From an uncultured Porphyromonas sp. (GTDB taxonomy: Bacteria; Bacteroidota; Bacteroidia; Bacteroidales; Porphyromonadaceae): a stretch of DNA of 64,000 bases. The translations under genes were made by a program, and so were the position numbers. The stretch spans positions 1 to 64,000 of the forward strand of contig CALTVJ010000002.1 in NCBI GenBank assembly GCA_943912835.1. Direction: 5' to 3'. The notes below the pieces were generated by a model. That model was given only the letters and a program-made list of their open reading frames with translations. It was not told where the DNA came from and did not search any database. Positions 8,997 to 17,323 of this stretch are shown here, one piece after another (the stretch's first letter is position 1; each line of letters starts with the position of its first letter).

Positions 8997-10160
8997 TTAA
9001 TCCATACGATGCTTATAGTCCTCATAACTATAGCTACGTAGCATTTCTATTTGTCCATCAGTACGGAGTAGGGCAATTGATGGATGAGAGATACCATTAA
9101 ACATATTGGTTTTAACTGTGGTATAGTGAAGCATATCTTCGAAGATTATCTCTTGTCCAATCTTAAGCTCCTCATCAAATACCCAATAGCCGATAAAATC
9201 TCCACTCAAACAACTATTTCCTCCAATTCGATAACAATGGCTATTAGGATGATTTGTTGTAACAGACTGAGCGCCTCGAATGCGTGGTTGATAAGGCATT
9301 TCTAAGCAGTCTGGCATATGGCAAGTGAAAGACACATCAACAATTGCTGTTTGGATACCATGATGTGATACAATATCTATGACCTGTGCTTTTAAGAATC
9401 CAGTTTGCCAAGCAAAGGCACTTCCTGGTTCTAAGATGACTTTAAGGTGTGGATGTCTCTTTTTGAAATTCTGGAGTGTTGAGATTAAATGTTCTACGTT
9501 GTAGTCCTCATGGGTCATTAGATGCCCCCCTCCACAATTGATCCATTTAGCTTTCTTTAAGGAGTTCGGAAAATGTAATTCAATATTCCTTAGGGCTTCC
9601 TCCAGATTCTCGGCAGTACCTTCGCAGAGCACATGGAAATGTAAGCCCTCGATACCTTCTGGAAGATTGTCTCCGAGCTCTTTACTTGTGACACCAAAAC
9701 GGGAACCAGGTGCACATGGATTGTATAAATCAGTTTCAACAACGGAATATTCTGGGTTAATTCGCAAGCCATAAGATACTTGCTCTCCTTGTTTCATAAA
9801 GGGGCGCATTTGTTCTATTTGACTCAACGAATTGAATGTAATATGGCTACTTAACTGTTGAATCTCTTTGAAGTTATTAGCTGTATAGCCTGGGCTAAAT
9901 GTGTGTACAGGGCTTCCCATCTCTTCAAAGCCGAGCCGAGCCTCATATATAGAGCTAGCAGTGCTTGCTGTAATGTATTCTCGGAAGATTGGAAAGGTTT
10001 TCCATAGAGCATATGCTTTAAAGGCTAATATGATTTCAACCTCACTACGCTCAGCTACAGAGCGAATTAAAGATAAGTTTTTCCTAAGAAGGTCTTCTTC
10101 TAAGACATAACAAGGAGATGATATACTTGGATATAGAGTTTTATTTGTCATAGTTATCAT
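8997..10160 (-). CDS. nspC: Carboxynorspermidine/carboxyspermidine decarboxylase
   Basis: 387 residues. A PLP-dependent fold III decarboxylase of the alanine-racemase/ornithine-decarboxylase type. It has the NspC hallmarks: the N-terminal SPCYVLEEDLLRKN block, a PLP lysine in ILAFKAYALW near residue 47, WINCGGGHLMTHEDY, and CLSGDFIGYW near the active-site cysteine. It makes spermidine from carboxyspermidine, the final step of the aspartate-semialdehyde-dependent polyamine route; the partner dehydrogenase is not in this window. Two starts are possible: ATG at 10160 or, three codons later, 10151. The likely promoter at 10168-10175 would place transcription start next to the first ATG, which favours 10151. 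Confidence 0.9.
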   Translation of the reverse strand: MITMTNKTLYPSISSPCYVLEEDLLRKNLSLIRSVAERSEVEIILAFKAYALWKTFPIFREYITASTASSIYEARLGFEEMGSPVHTFSPGYTANNFKEIQQLSSHITFNSLSQIEQMRPFMKQGEQVSYGLRINPEYSVVETDLYNPCAPGSRFGVTSKELGDNLPEGIEGLHFHVLCEGTAENLEEALRNIELHFPNSLKKAKWINCGGGHLMTHEDYNVEHLISTLQNFKKRHPHLKVILEPGSAFAWQTGFLKAQVIDIVSHHGIQTAIVDVSFTCHMPDCLEMPYQPRIRGAQSVTTNHPNSHCYRIGGNSCLSGDFIGYWVFDEELKIGQEIIFEDMLHYTTVKTNMFNGISHPSIALLRTDGQIEMLRSYSYEDYKHRMD

Positions 10161-10167
10161 TGAACTA

Positions 10168-10175
10168 CAAAGATA
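10168..10175 (-). promoter_or_regulatory. Promoter -7 element TATCTTTG upstream of nspC
   Basis: The minus strand reads TATCTTTG, an exact match to the Bacteroidetes -7 consensus TAnnTTTG. The same octamer occurs upstream of purH, the LysE-family gene, rsmE, lysS, queF and recF in this window. It would start transcription close to the first nspC ATG. No clear TTTG -33 element is visible. Confidence 0.6.
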
Positions 10176-10209
10176 CGTAAATAGGTATAATCATTTTGAG
10201 AGCTTATAC

Positions 10210-10231
10210 TTATAAATCGAGTGATTTATAA
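10210..10231. terminator. AT-rich inverted repeat between lolC/E-like gene and nspC
   Basis: TTATAAATC and GATTTATAA form a 9-bp perfect stem with a 4-base loop (gagt). It lies 12 bases past the permease stop on the minus strand. The stem has only two G-C-type pairs and no long T run follows, so it is at best a weak terminator; it could equally be a protein-binding site. Confidence 0.35.
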
Positions 10232-10242
10232 AGAATGTCTGT

Positions 10243-11475
10243 TTATTCAAATCTTAGTAAGGTGGAGGGCTTGATACTATCTATCATTCGTAATGGCAGG
10301 AGTATTGAAAGCATTATAACCAATAAGGCTAAGAGGTTGACAGAAACAAAAATTGATATATCAAAAACTACAGGAACACTATCAATAAAGTAGTCCTTCG
10401 GGTTTAACTTAAGAACTTTCCAATGATCTTGAACCCAGAGTAGAATGAGAGCAATAGTATTCCCAATAAGTAGACCATATAACACTAACTTAAGCGACAA
10501 AAGAGCAAATACTTGATGAAGTAATGTGTTAGTTGCTCCTAAAGATTTAAGGATTGCAATATGTTTGGTCTTATCTAAAAGAAGTATAATTACACTTGTT
10601 GTCATCGTGAAAACTGATATAACTATCATGATGACAATAAGAAATACCACATTGGAGTCTAGTAAGTTTAGCCAAGAAAATAAATCTGGAAGTAGCTCTT
10701 CGGCTGTGCTAATTGTATAATTCTCTATATTGAGATCCTTTTGTTTATTGAATTCATTTAACAAGTTGTCTGCATTCTCAAAATTATTTCTTCCACTTTG
10801 TGTCCAAAGAATTATACGACTATACATATTCTTAGGAAGGAGAAGTAGTTTTCTTAGAGGTAAGTCTGGGCAATATGCTGGCATTTTTTCAATGCTTCCA
10901 GATTCATATGTGTTTGCAAGAAAAAATGAGCGTACTTTTATTCCGTTATGAGTAAAGTATAACTTTAATTTATCTCCAAGTTTTAACCCAAGTTTTTTCG
11001 CTGTATTTCGATCTAAAATTATAGGGTAACCTAGATGGTCTTTTTTATTCTTTATTAGCGTATCGGGGTGAGACAATGGGGGGAGAGGATAGTTATCTTC
11101 AATTCCATAGAGAGGAATAGACAGGAAGTTATTATCTGTTTTTATGAGTGCTATTTGCTGAATTATAGGAGCACACTCTAAAATAGTTTCTTGCCTTCTC
11201 AGAAAAGCTCTAACATCATCAGAGAGATGAATATAATTATTAGTGCTAGACCAAGGTTCACCTGTATGATATATGCTAATATGACCAGTTTGTTGATAAG
11301 CTACTCTAGAAACATTGTGCTTAAACCCTATAATAATAGAAAGAGATAAAAGCATAACCAAGACGCTGAGAGATATCCCCATGAGACACAATAGCAATAG
11401 ACGTCCCGCAGATGTTGTTTGTTTATCTTGGGATAATTTCTTGAAAAGAAAAATGAGTTTACTTACATGTTTCAT
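10243..11475 (-). CDS. LolC/LolE-type ABC transporter permease (FtsX family)
   Basis: 410 residues with a MacB/LolE-like layout. One membrane helix lies near 25-50, followed by a large periplasmic domain (about 55-260), then three C-terminal helices (about 277-300, 322-348, 375-397) of the FtsX domain. Proteins of this type release lipoproteins from the inner membrane for outer-membrane sorting, or act in related export. No ATPase gene adjoins it, so a LolD partner must be encoded elsewhere. It follows rodA by 11 bases and closes the mre-type run. Choosing between LolC and LolE is not possible here. Confidence 0.82.
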   Translation of the reverse strand: MKHVSKLIFLFKKLSQDKQTTSAGRLLLLCLMGISLSVLVMLLSLSIIIGFKHNVSRVAYQQTGHISIYHTGEPWSSTNNYIHLSDDVRAFLRRQETILECAPIIQQIALIKTDNNFLSIPLYGIEDNYPLPPLSHPDTLIKNKKDHLGYPIILDRNTAKKLGLKLGDKLKLYFTHNGIKVRSFFLANTYESGSIEKMPAYCPDLPLRKLLLLPKNMYSRIILWTQSGRNNFENADNLLNEFNKQKDLNIENYTISTAEELLPDLFSWLNLLDSNVVFLIVIMIVISVFTMTTSVIILLLDKTKHIAILKSLGATNTLLHQVFALLSLKLVLYGLLIGNTIALILLWVQDHWKVLKLNPKDYFIDSVPVVFDISIFVSVNLLALLVIMLSILLPLRMIDSIKPSTLLRFE

Positions 11476-11486
11476 ACGTATAGAAA

Positions 11487-12944
11487 TTATAAACGCCTAT
11501 TTTCTCTACGAGCATCAATACCTAAGAATATGAATAGCATAAAACTAAACCCCCATAAAGAAGATCCACCATAGCTAAAGAAAGGTAGAGGTATGCCAAT
11601 AACAGGAATAAGTCCTAACACCATACCTATGTTTATGAAAAGGTGAAAGAAAAAAATGGAAGCTATACAATACCCATATACACGACCAAATGTAGTCGTT
11701 TGTCTCTCTGCAAGAAAACATAACCTAAGAATGAAACCTGCATAGGTTAATATGAGCATGCTAGAGCCAATAAAACCTTGTTCTTCTCCGACTGTACAAA
11801 ATATGAAGTCGGTATCTTGTTCGGGGACGTAGTTTAGTTTAGTTTGAGTCCCTTCTAAGAATCCCTTACCTAAAAGTCCTCCAGAACCGATAGCAATTTT
11901 AGATTGGTCTACATTGTATCCTTTCCCTCTTATGTCTTCTTCAATGCCTAAAGCAAGCTTTATTCTTACTTGTTGATGGGGTTGAAGTATACTATTGAAT
12001 ACATAGTTGGTCGAAAAAAAGAATCCTAAAGAACTGATCGCGAAGGCTGCGGTTAGTAGGTATGCCAAGATTGATTCTTTAAAGGAGGTATATATATAAA
12101 ATAGAGATAGGATAATTAGAAGTGTGAGGCTAACAAAAGCGAGATTAAATGAATAAAAAAATAGGTTGATAATTAAAGCAATAAATTCTAATGAAATAAT
12201 TGTTCCTATTATGTAGAGAGCCTTTGATGTGACGCGTTTCCCATACATTAAAATGAATATCAAACTGAAAATTATAATACAGTTTGTGACGATAAATAAG
12301 GCGGCATCTGTATGTCCCACCCAAATAACATCGTCAAAGATTAGGGCTATGCAAAAGTAGCTAGCTAATGCTACTCCTAAGCCCATGAATAGACCAGTGA
12401 ATCCTTCTCGATATAGTGCCAGGAATAATGCTAAGAATACTAAAGCTGAGCCCGTTTCGCTTTGTCCAATAATGAGTAGTATAGGAGTGAAAATAATAGA
12501 GAGGAGCAAAATATAACTTTTTCTCGAAGCTATTGTAAAACCATGTTTTCCACAAATCCAGGCTAAGATAAGAGCTGTAGATATTTTTGTAAACTCAGCA
12601 GGTTGTAGTCTTAATGGTCCGATAACGAGCCATGATCGAGAGCCTTTGATGTCTGGGGCTACAAAAATGGTTATCAAACACAATACAATCATCAAGAGGT
12701 AGAAGATAGGAGCTTTGGACTCGAATATCTGAGGATTGATCATTAATACAGCAAATGCTATAATTAATCCTAACCCAATCCAAACAGCTTGCATAACTGG
12801 ACGGCTTCCTGCTTCAAATAATTCGTTCAGATCGAAATTATAGGTAGCTCCACAAATGGAAAACCAACCAGCAATAACAAGAATAAGGTAAATGATGATA
12901 GTGTACCAGTCTACAGAAGACCAAAGGGTTGTACGATTTCTCAT
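11487..12944 (-). CDS. rodA: Rod-shape SEDS glycosyltransferase RodA
   Basis: 485 residues of polytopic membrane protein. SEDS motifs are visible: LRLQPAEFTKIS near 125-137, IAIGSGGLLGKGFLEGTQTKLNYVPEQDTDFIF near 345-380, and the C-terminal GIPLPFFSYGGSS. RodA polymerises lipid II during cell elongation, paired with the transpeptidase PBP2 encoded immediately upstream (8-base gap). It is about 100 residues longer than E. coli RodA because of extra hydrophobic segments around residues 195-320; long RodA forms are usual in Bacteroidetes. I found no sign of frameshift. Confidence 0.94.
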   Translation of the reverse strand: MRNRTTLWSSVDWYTIIIYLILVIAGWFSICGATYNFDLNELFEAGSRPVMQAVWIGLGLIIAFAVLMINPQIFESKAPIFYLLMIVLCLITIFVAPDIKGSRSWLVIGPLRLQPAEFTKISTALILAWICGKHGFTIASRKSYILLLSIIFTPILLIIGQSETGSALVFLALFLALYREGFTGLFMGLGVALASYFCIALIFDDVIWVGHTDAALFIVTNCIIIFSLIFILMYGKRVTSKALYIIGTIISLEFIALIINLFFYSFNLAFVSLTLLIILSLFYIYTSFKESILAYLLTAAFAISSLGFFFSTNYVFNSILQPHQQVRIKLALGIEEDIRGKGYNVDQSKIAIGSGGLLGKGFLEGTQTKLNYVPEQDTDFIFCTVGEEQGFIGSSMLILTYAGFILRLCFLAERQTTTFGRVYGYCIASIFFFHLFINIGMVLGLIPVIGIPLPFFSYGGSSLWGFSFMLFIFLGIDARRENRRL

Positions 12945-12952
12945 TCTCTTAT

Positions 12953-14812
12953 TTAATCAGTCAAACGATAACTAATACTTGTCCGAGACATAGCTTGGGC
13001 AATGCTTTCCCCAGATGAAGAGAGCTTTCCCTCTCGTAGATAATATTCCATTATAACTCGTCCAATAGGGACACCAAATTTAGCTCCAAAGCCACCATTC
13101 TCAACATATACACCTACGGCAATACGAGGCTTGTTTCTAGGGGCGAAGCCTATAAAAGCGGAGTGATCCCTTCCATGTGGATTCTGAGCCGTCCCTGTTT
13201 TACCACAAACTTCAAACTCTCCAGGTGCAAAATTAGCACCTTTGCATGTGCCAATTTTTACAGCTTGTGCCATTCCCTCAACAACATACTCCCAATTCTT
13301 TGCTTTTATACCTGTATCTTGGATATTGGTGTACATCGTATCTAAGGGCATTCCCTTTATTTCTCTAACTACGTGAGGTCGTCGCCAAACACCCCTATTT
13401 GCGACAATAGCAGCTAGATTGGCAGTTTGTAGTGGGGTTGCTAGGATTTCACCTTGACCTATTGATATTGAGATAATACTAGATGAATTCCATTTAGTTT
13501 TATATAATTTATCATAAACTTGACTATTAGGTATATAGCCACGCTTTTCTCCAGGGATATCTATCCCTGTCTTGTATCCATATCCTAATGCTACAATGTG
13601 ATTTTTCCAGTTTTCAAAAGCTTCTTGAACTGTTTTATATCTTGATCTGTCATCCAATAGAAAATGCATTCCCCAGCAATAGTATGCATTACAAGATGTT
13701 GCTAGGGAGTAGACGACAGCAGGAGATGGGGCATGGCCGTGACATTTGGGACGACGACCAAGAAGAGGATATCCTCCGAAGCAAGATAAACGTGTTTCTG
13801 GTGTGACTGCACCCTCTTCAAGAAAAATAGCAGCCTGTCCGGCTTTGAAGGTGGATCCTGGAGGATAAGTCCCCATAATTGCACGATTAAGAAGAGGTTT
13901 ACCTGGAGTTTCTTGAAGTAATTTAAATTGTTCACCCTTATCTTTCCCCGATAATATATCAGGAGAGAAACTAGGGGCTGTCACTAAAGCTAAAATTTCA
14001 CCACTTTCTGGTTCTATAGCGACAATTCCTCCTCTTTTCCCTGTCATGAGTTTTTCGCCTAACGCCTGTAAGCCAGAATCAATGGATAGAATTAAATCAT
14101 GCCCATTTTCGGGGGAGCTATCATTATTGCCTGAGTTAAAACGTCCTTTAATGCGTCCTCGGGCATCTCTTAGCAAGATTTCTTGACCTTTGATTCCTCT
14201 TAGAGCTTTATCATACTGTTTCTCAATACCAGATTTTCCTACATAATCACCAATAGATAAGAGACTATCTTTTTCTAGGTCTGTAGGGCTTGCTTCAGAT
14301 AAGTAGCCAAGTATGTGTGCGGCATGCTTATATTCATAATGACGCGAGGTTCTACTTTGGACCTCTATACCAGGAAATTTGTAGAACTGTTCTTGCAATC
14401 TAGCCGCGTCATCTGAGGAGAGGCTAGTCATGAGTAATTGTGGGGTATGTGGCGAATAACCACGATTTACTCTCCGGTCCTTTATCTGTTCAAGTTTTTG
14501 GGTCAGTTCAATTGGGCTAAGTCCAATGAGATGAGCAAGAGCTACAGTATCCAATCGCTTCTTTGCTATATTCATTGTTATTAGCAAATCATAAGCTGGT
14601 TGGTTACTTACTAGAATATTCCCATTTCGGTCATATATTACCCCTCGAGATGGATGTATTGCTTTGTTGTAATAGGCATTTCGCTCTGCTCGTTGTTTGT
14701 AATCAGGGCTAAGAATTTGCAAATAAAAAAGTCTAGATATAAATAGTAAAACTGTAGAAGACACAAGAATATACATCAAGATGCGTCTAGCATAATGAGG
14801 ATCATTTATCAT
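12953..14812 (-). CDS. mrdA: Penicillin-binding protein 2 (elongation transpeptidase)
   Basis: 619 residues. An N-terminal membrane anchor (about 11-32), a PBP dimerisation domain (SRGVIYDRNGNILVSN onward), then the transpeptidase with SxxK at S320 (STFK), SxN at 373-375 (SCN) and KTG at 538-540. This is the D,D-transpeptidase that partners RodA in side-wall synthesis and a beta-lactam target. The start overlaps the mreD stop by 11 bases. Motifs and length are normal. Confidence 0.95.
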   Translation of the reverse strand: MINDPHYARRILMYILVSSTVLLFISRLFYLQILSPDYKQRAERNAYYNKAIHPSRGVIYDRNGNILVSNQPAYDLLITMNIAKKRLDTVALAHLIGLSPIELTQKLEQIKDRRVNRGYSPHTPQLLMTSLSSDDAARLQEQFYKFPGIEVQSRTSRHYEYKHAAHILGYLSEASPTDLEKDSLLSIGDYVGKSGIEKQYDKALRGIKGQEILLRDARGRIKGRFNSGNNDSSPENGHDLILSIDSGLQALGEKLMTGKRGGIVAIEPESGEILALVTAPSFSPDILSGKDKGEQFKLLQETPGKPLLNRAIMGTYPPGSTFKAGQAAIFLEEGAVTPETRLSCFGGYPLLGRRPKCHGHAPSPAVVYSLATSCNAYYCWGMHFLLDDRSRYKTVQEAFENWKNHIVALGYGYKTGIDIPGEKRGYIPNSQVYDKLYKTKWNSSSIISISIGQGEILATPLQTANLAAIVANRGVWRRPHVVREIKGMPLDTMYTNIQDTGIKAKNWEYVVEGMAQAVKIGTCKGANFAPGEFEVCGKTGTAQNPHGRDHSAFIGFAPRNKPRIAVGVYVENGGFGAKFGVPIGRVIMEYYLREGKLSSSGESIAQAMSRTSISYRLTD

Positions 14813-15329
14813 GCGATGTAAGTGGTTTGATACGAACAGATAGGCTAAGAAGTATAATAGATGATACCGCCATTGATAAAATCAGACTACTGCCTAACGA
14901 TATATAAAAGTGTAATGTTGTTATAGTTTCCCCCATTGAGTATAAAAATACAATGAAGAGATGAAGGATTAGTATTTCTGCAAGTAGAACATAACTTCGT
15001 TCATTGATCACAGAGGGAATTGGTGGCATTGCAATGTTATCTTGAGCGTCAAGTTTAAGTTTCAGCAAATAATATCTTGTAAAAGAGACTAGGCTAAACG
15101 AACTCGAATGTAGTCCTGGTGTAAAGCAAAAGTAATCAATAATACACCCAATAATGAATCCCAAGATTGTTAATGGTATTGGACGCCAGTCCATAGGGAT
15201 AAATAAAAGGATTATAGGATAAACTATTGGAGTTGCTACTTGAAATAATGTAATTGGGGAAAATACCCATATTTGTAAAGCAACGAGTATAATACTTATA
15301 ATGCTGATCTGTAAAAAATTATCTCTCAT
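14802..15329 (-). CDS. mreD: Rod-shape-determining membrane protein MreD
   Basis: 175 residues with about five hydrophobic segments and little else. It is recognised mainly by position between mreC and mrdA, with 11-base overlaps on both sides, and by the MreD-like sequence PIVYPIILLFIPMDWRPIPLTILGFIIG. MreD is the integral-membrane member of the MreBCD elongasome. Sequence conservation in this family is low, so context carries much of the call. Confidence 0.85.
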   Translation of the reverse strand: MRDNFLQISIISIILVALQIWVFSPITLFQVATPIVYPIILLFIPMDWRPIPLTILGFIIGCIIDYFCFTPGLHSSSFSLVSFTRYYLLKLKLDAQDNIAMPPIPSVINERSYVLLAEILILHLFIVFLYSMGETITTLHFYISLGSSLILSMAVSSIILLSLSVRIKPLTSHDK

Positions 15330-16176
15330 AGCTCATAATAGAATCTTCCAATTGTTTTGCTTCAGGCATCGTAGGATTTAATAACACATATACGTGTTTT
15401 ATATTATCAAAGTCGCTCTGCAGGGTAATCTCATAATTTCCAAAAGCAGCTGATGCTCCTGCTACTGTTTTATTGTTTTTACCCTTAATAGTGCCAACCA
15501 AGAGACCCTCGGGATAAATATAAGAATAGCCACTAGTAACGATTGTGTCTCCTTGTTGAATTTCTGCCTGAAGAGACGTGCCCCCAAAATAAGCTGGATA
15601 ATTGTGACCTAGTGAGTGGACATGGCCATGATAGCCCTTGTTTAGTATCATGGAGCTTAGCTTAGTACGAGGATTAATAATAGGTATAACTACAGCATAT
15701 CTTTCAGAAACTTCAATAATTGCTCCAAATACCCCCTTACTACTCATTACAGGCATATCTATCCTAAGGCCATCTTTTTTCCCTTTGTTGATGATAAAAT
15801 ATGGCTCGTTGGATATTTGATGTAAGTTAACAATTCTCGCTGTGATATACTTAGCTTGTTCCTCGTTTGTCATCATAATGCTATCTAGAAAAAGACTGGC
15901 TTCTTTATCTGAGATGTACCTTTTCAAGTAATTTATTTCTTGTTGTAAACGTGCATTTTCACCTAAAAGGGTTATATTTTTTTCTTCTAAGTCAAGATAA
16001 CTATATGCACGACTTACACTTTCATTTATATATCCTGTTAGAATACTTGAAATATAAAACTTGATTGCTTGGTGATGGACGCCATTATTGAATAACAAGG
16101 ATAGGCTAAATACTTGTATGGAGATGAGTATTAGCCAATGTTTTTTATTTCGAAGAAAATCAAATAACTTTTGCAT
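15319..16176 (-). CDS. mreC: Rod-shape-determining protein MreC
   Basis: 285 residues from the ATG at 16176. One membrane helix (about 13-30), a coiled coil (about 45-85), then the beta-rich periplasmic MreC core (NEPYFIINKGKKDGLRIDMPV onward). The frame stays open up to an ATG at 16254 directly after mreB, but I prefer 16176. It gives the normal short cytoplasmic N-terminus (MQKLFDFLRNKKHW), and the extra 26 residues are encoded across a long inverted repeat. MreC scaffolds PBP2 and RodA in elongation. Confidence 0.9.
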   Translation of the reverse strand: MQKLFDFLRNKKHWLILISIQVFSLSLLFNNGVHHQAIKFYISSILTGYINESVSRAYSYLDLEEKNITLLGENARLQQEINYLKRYISDKEASLFLDSIMMTNEEQAKYITARIVNLHQISNEPYFIINKGKKDGLRIDMPVMSSKGVFGAIIEVSERYAVVIPIINPRTKLSSMILNKGYHGHVHSLGHNYPAYFGGTSLQAEIQQGDTIVTSGYSYIYPEGLLVGTIKGKNNKTVAGASAAFGNYEITLQSDFDNIKHVYVLLNPTMPEAKQLEDSIMSYER

Positions 16177-16187
16177 AGACAAACAGC

Positions 16188-16236
16188 AAAATCGAGTAGA
16201 TCTTTTCTGCTTGAGAAGAAGAAACCACTCGATTTT
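16188..16236. promoter_or_regulatory. Long inverted repeat between mreB and mreC
   Basis: AAAATCGAGT (16188-16197) and ACTCGATTTT (16227-16236) are perfect 10-base complements. Inside them cttttct and agaagaag can extend the stem imperfectly. It occupies most of the 78-base mreB-mreC gap, 11 bases upstream of the chosen mreC ATG. Downstream on the minus strand the sequence is TTTTGCTGTTTGTCT, only moderately T-rich. It may be an attenuator or a transcript-processing/stability element that keeps mreB message higher than mreCD. Confidence 0.6.
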
Positions 16237-16254
16237 TATTTCGCGAGATAACAA

Positions 16255-17271
16255 CTATCTAATGAGAAATTCAAACTCTTTGACTTTCTTAAGAGCAATG
16301 CCAGTACCGATGGCCACAGAGTGAAGGGGATCTTCTGCTACTTTAAACTCTATACCAAAGCGTTTCGTTAATCTCTTATCTAGTCCTCGAAGTAACGCTC
16401 CTCCTCCGGTTAAAACTACTCCGTTTTTATAAATATCATCATATAAGGTATCTGATGCTTGTAGTGTTTTTAAGATTGCAGTCTCTAGTTTCAATATTGA
16501 TTGTTCAAGACACTCTGCGATATCGAGATAAGATAGTGTTACTCGTTTGGGCATTGTTGTCATCATATCAGCTCCAATAACTTCGTATGGCTCTGGAGGT
16601 GTGTCTAGATCTTTGTAAACGGCACCAACGTGAATTTTTATCTGCTCTGCTGTACGTTCTCCAATCTTAATTTTATGCGTATCACGCATATAATTGATGA
16701 TATCCTGAGTGAACTCGTCCCCTGCGGTTCTGATACTCTCATCTGTTACAATTCCACCTAGGGAAATAACTGCTATTTCAGTTGTACCACCACCGATATC
16801 TACAATCATATGTCCTTGAGGTGCAAGTACATCTATTCCCACGCCAATGGCGGCAGCCATTGGTTCGTGTATCATATAGACATCTCGACCGCCAGCATGT
16901 TCACTTGAGTCTCTTACTGCACGTATCTCTACCTCTGTGCTCCCTGATGGGATACAAACAACCATACGCAATGACGGACTTGAGAACCAGTGACTACGCT
17001 TATTGATCTTGTTGATCATACTACGTATCATCTGTTCTGCTGCGTTAAAGTCTGCTATAACCCCATTACGGAGTGGGCGTATAGTGCGTATTTTATCATG
17101 CCCTTTTTCATACATTTCATTTGCTTTTGTTCCGACAGCGATAACTCTGTCGTTACTATCGAATGAAATAACGCTTGGCTCATCTAATACAACATTTCCA
17201 TCTTTAATAATGATCGTATTGGCCGTACCAAGATCTATGGCTAGTTCCTGTCGAAAGGAGAATAATCCCAT
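16255..17271 (-). CDS. mreB: Actin-like cell-shape protein MreB
   Basis: 338 residues. It begins with the actin-fold phosphate-1 motif AIDLGTANTIIIKDGNVVL, has the second phosphate loop in MIVDIGGGTTEIAVISLGG, and the adenosine motif VVLTGGGALLRGLDKRL. MreB forms membrane-associated filaments that direct RodA/PBP2. It follows purH by 52 bases and precedes the mreB-mreC hairpin. Length and motifs are typical. Confidence 0.96.
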   Translation of the reverse strand: MGLFSFRQELAIDLGTANTIIIKDGNVVLDEPSVISFDSNDRVIAVGTKANEMYEKGHDKIRTIRPLRNGVIADFNAAEQMIRSMINKINKRSHWFSSPSLRMVVCIPSGSTEVEIRAVRDSSEHAGGRDVYMIHEPMAAAIGVGIDVLAPQGHMIVDIGGGTTEIAVISLGGIVTDESIRTAGDEFTQDIINYMRDTHKIKIGERTAEQIKIHVGAVYKDLDTPPEPYEVIGADMMTTMPKRVTLSYLDIAECLEQSILKLETAILKTLQASDTLYDDIYKNGVVLTGGGALLRGLDKRLTKRFGIEFKVAEDPLHSVAIGTGIALKKVKEFEFLIR

Positions 17272-17323
17272 TTTAATTTATTGTATTATGTCAATTATAC
17301 ATACATTACTCATTGTCTGTAGC

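Noticed and set aside
12120..12400. RodA insertion as a frameshift or fused gene
   Set aside because: The extra hydrophobic segments keep one reading frame, and long RodA forms are usual in this phylum.
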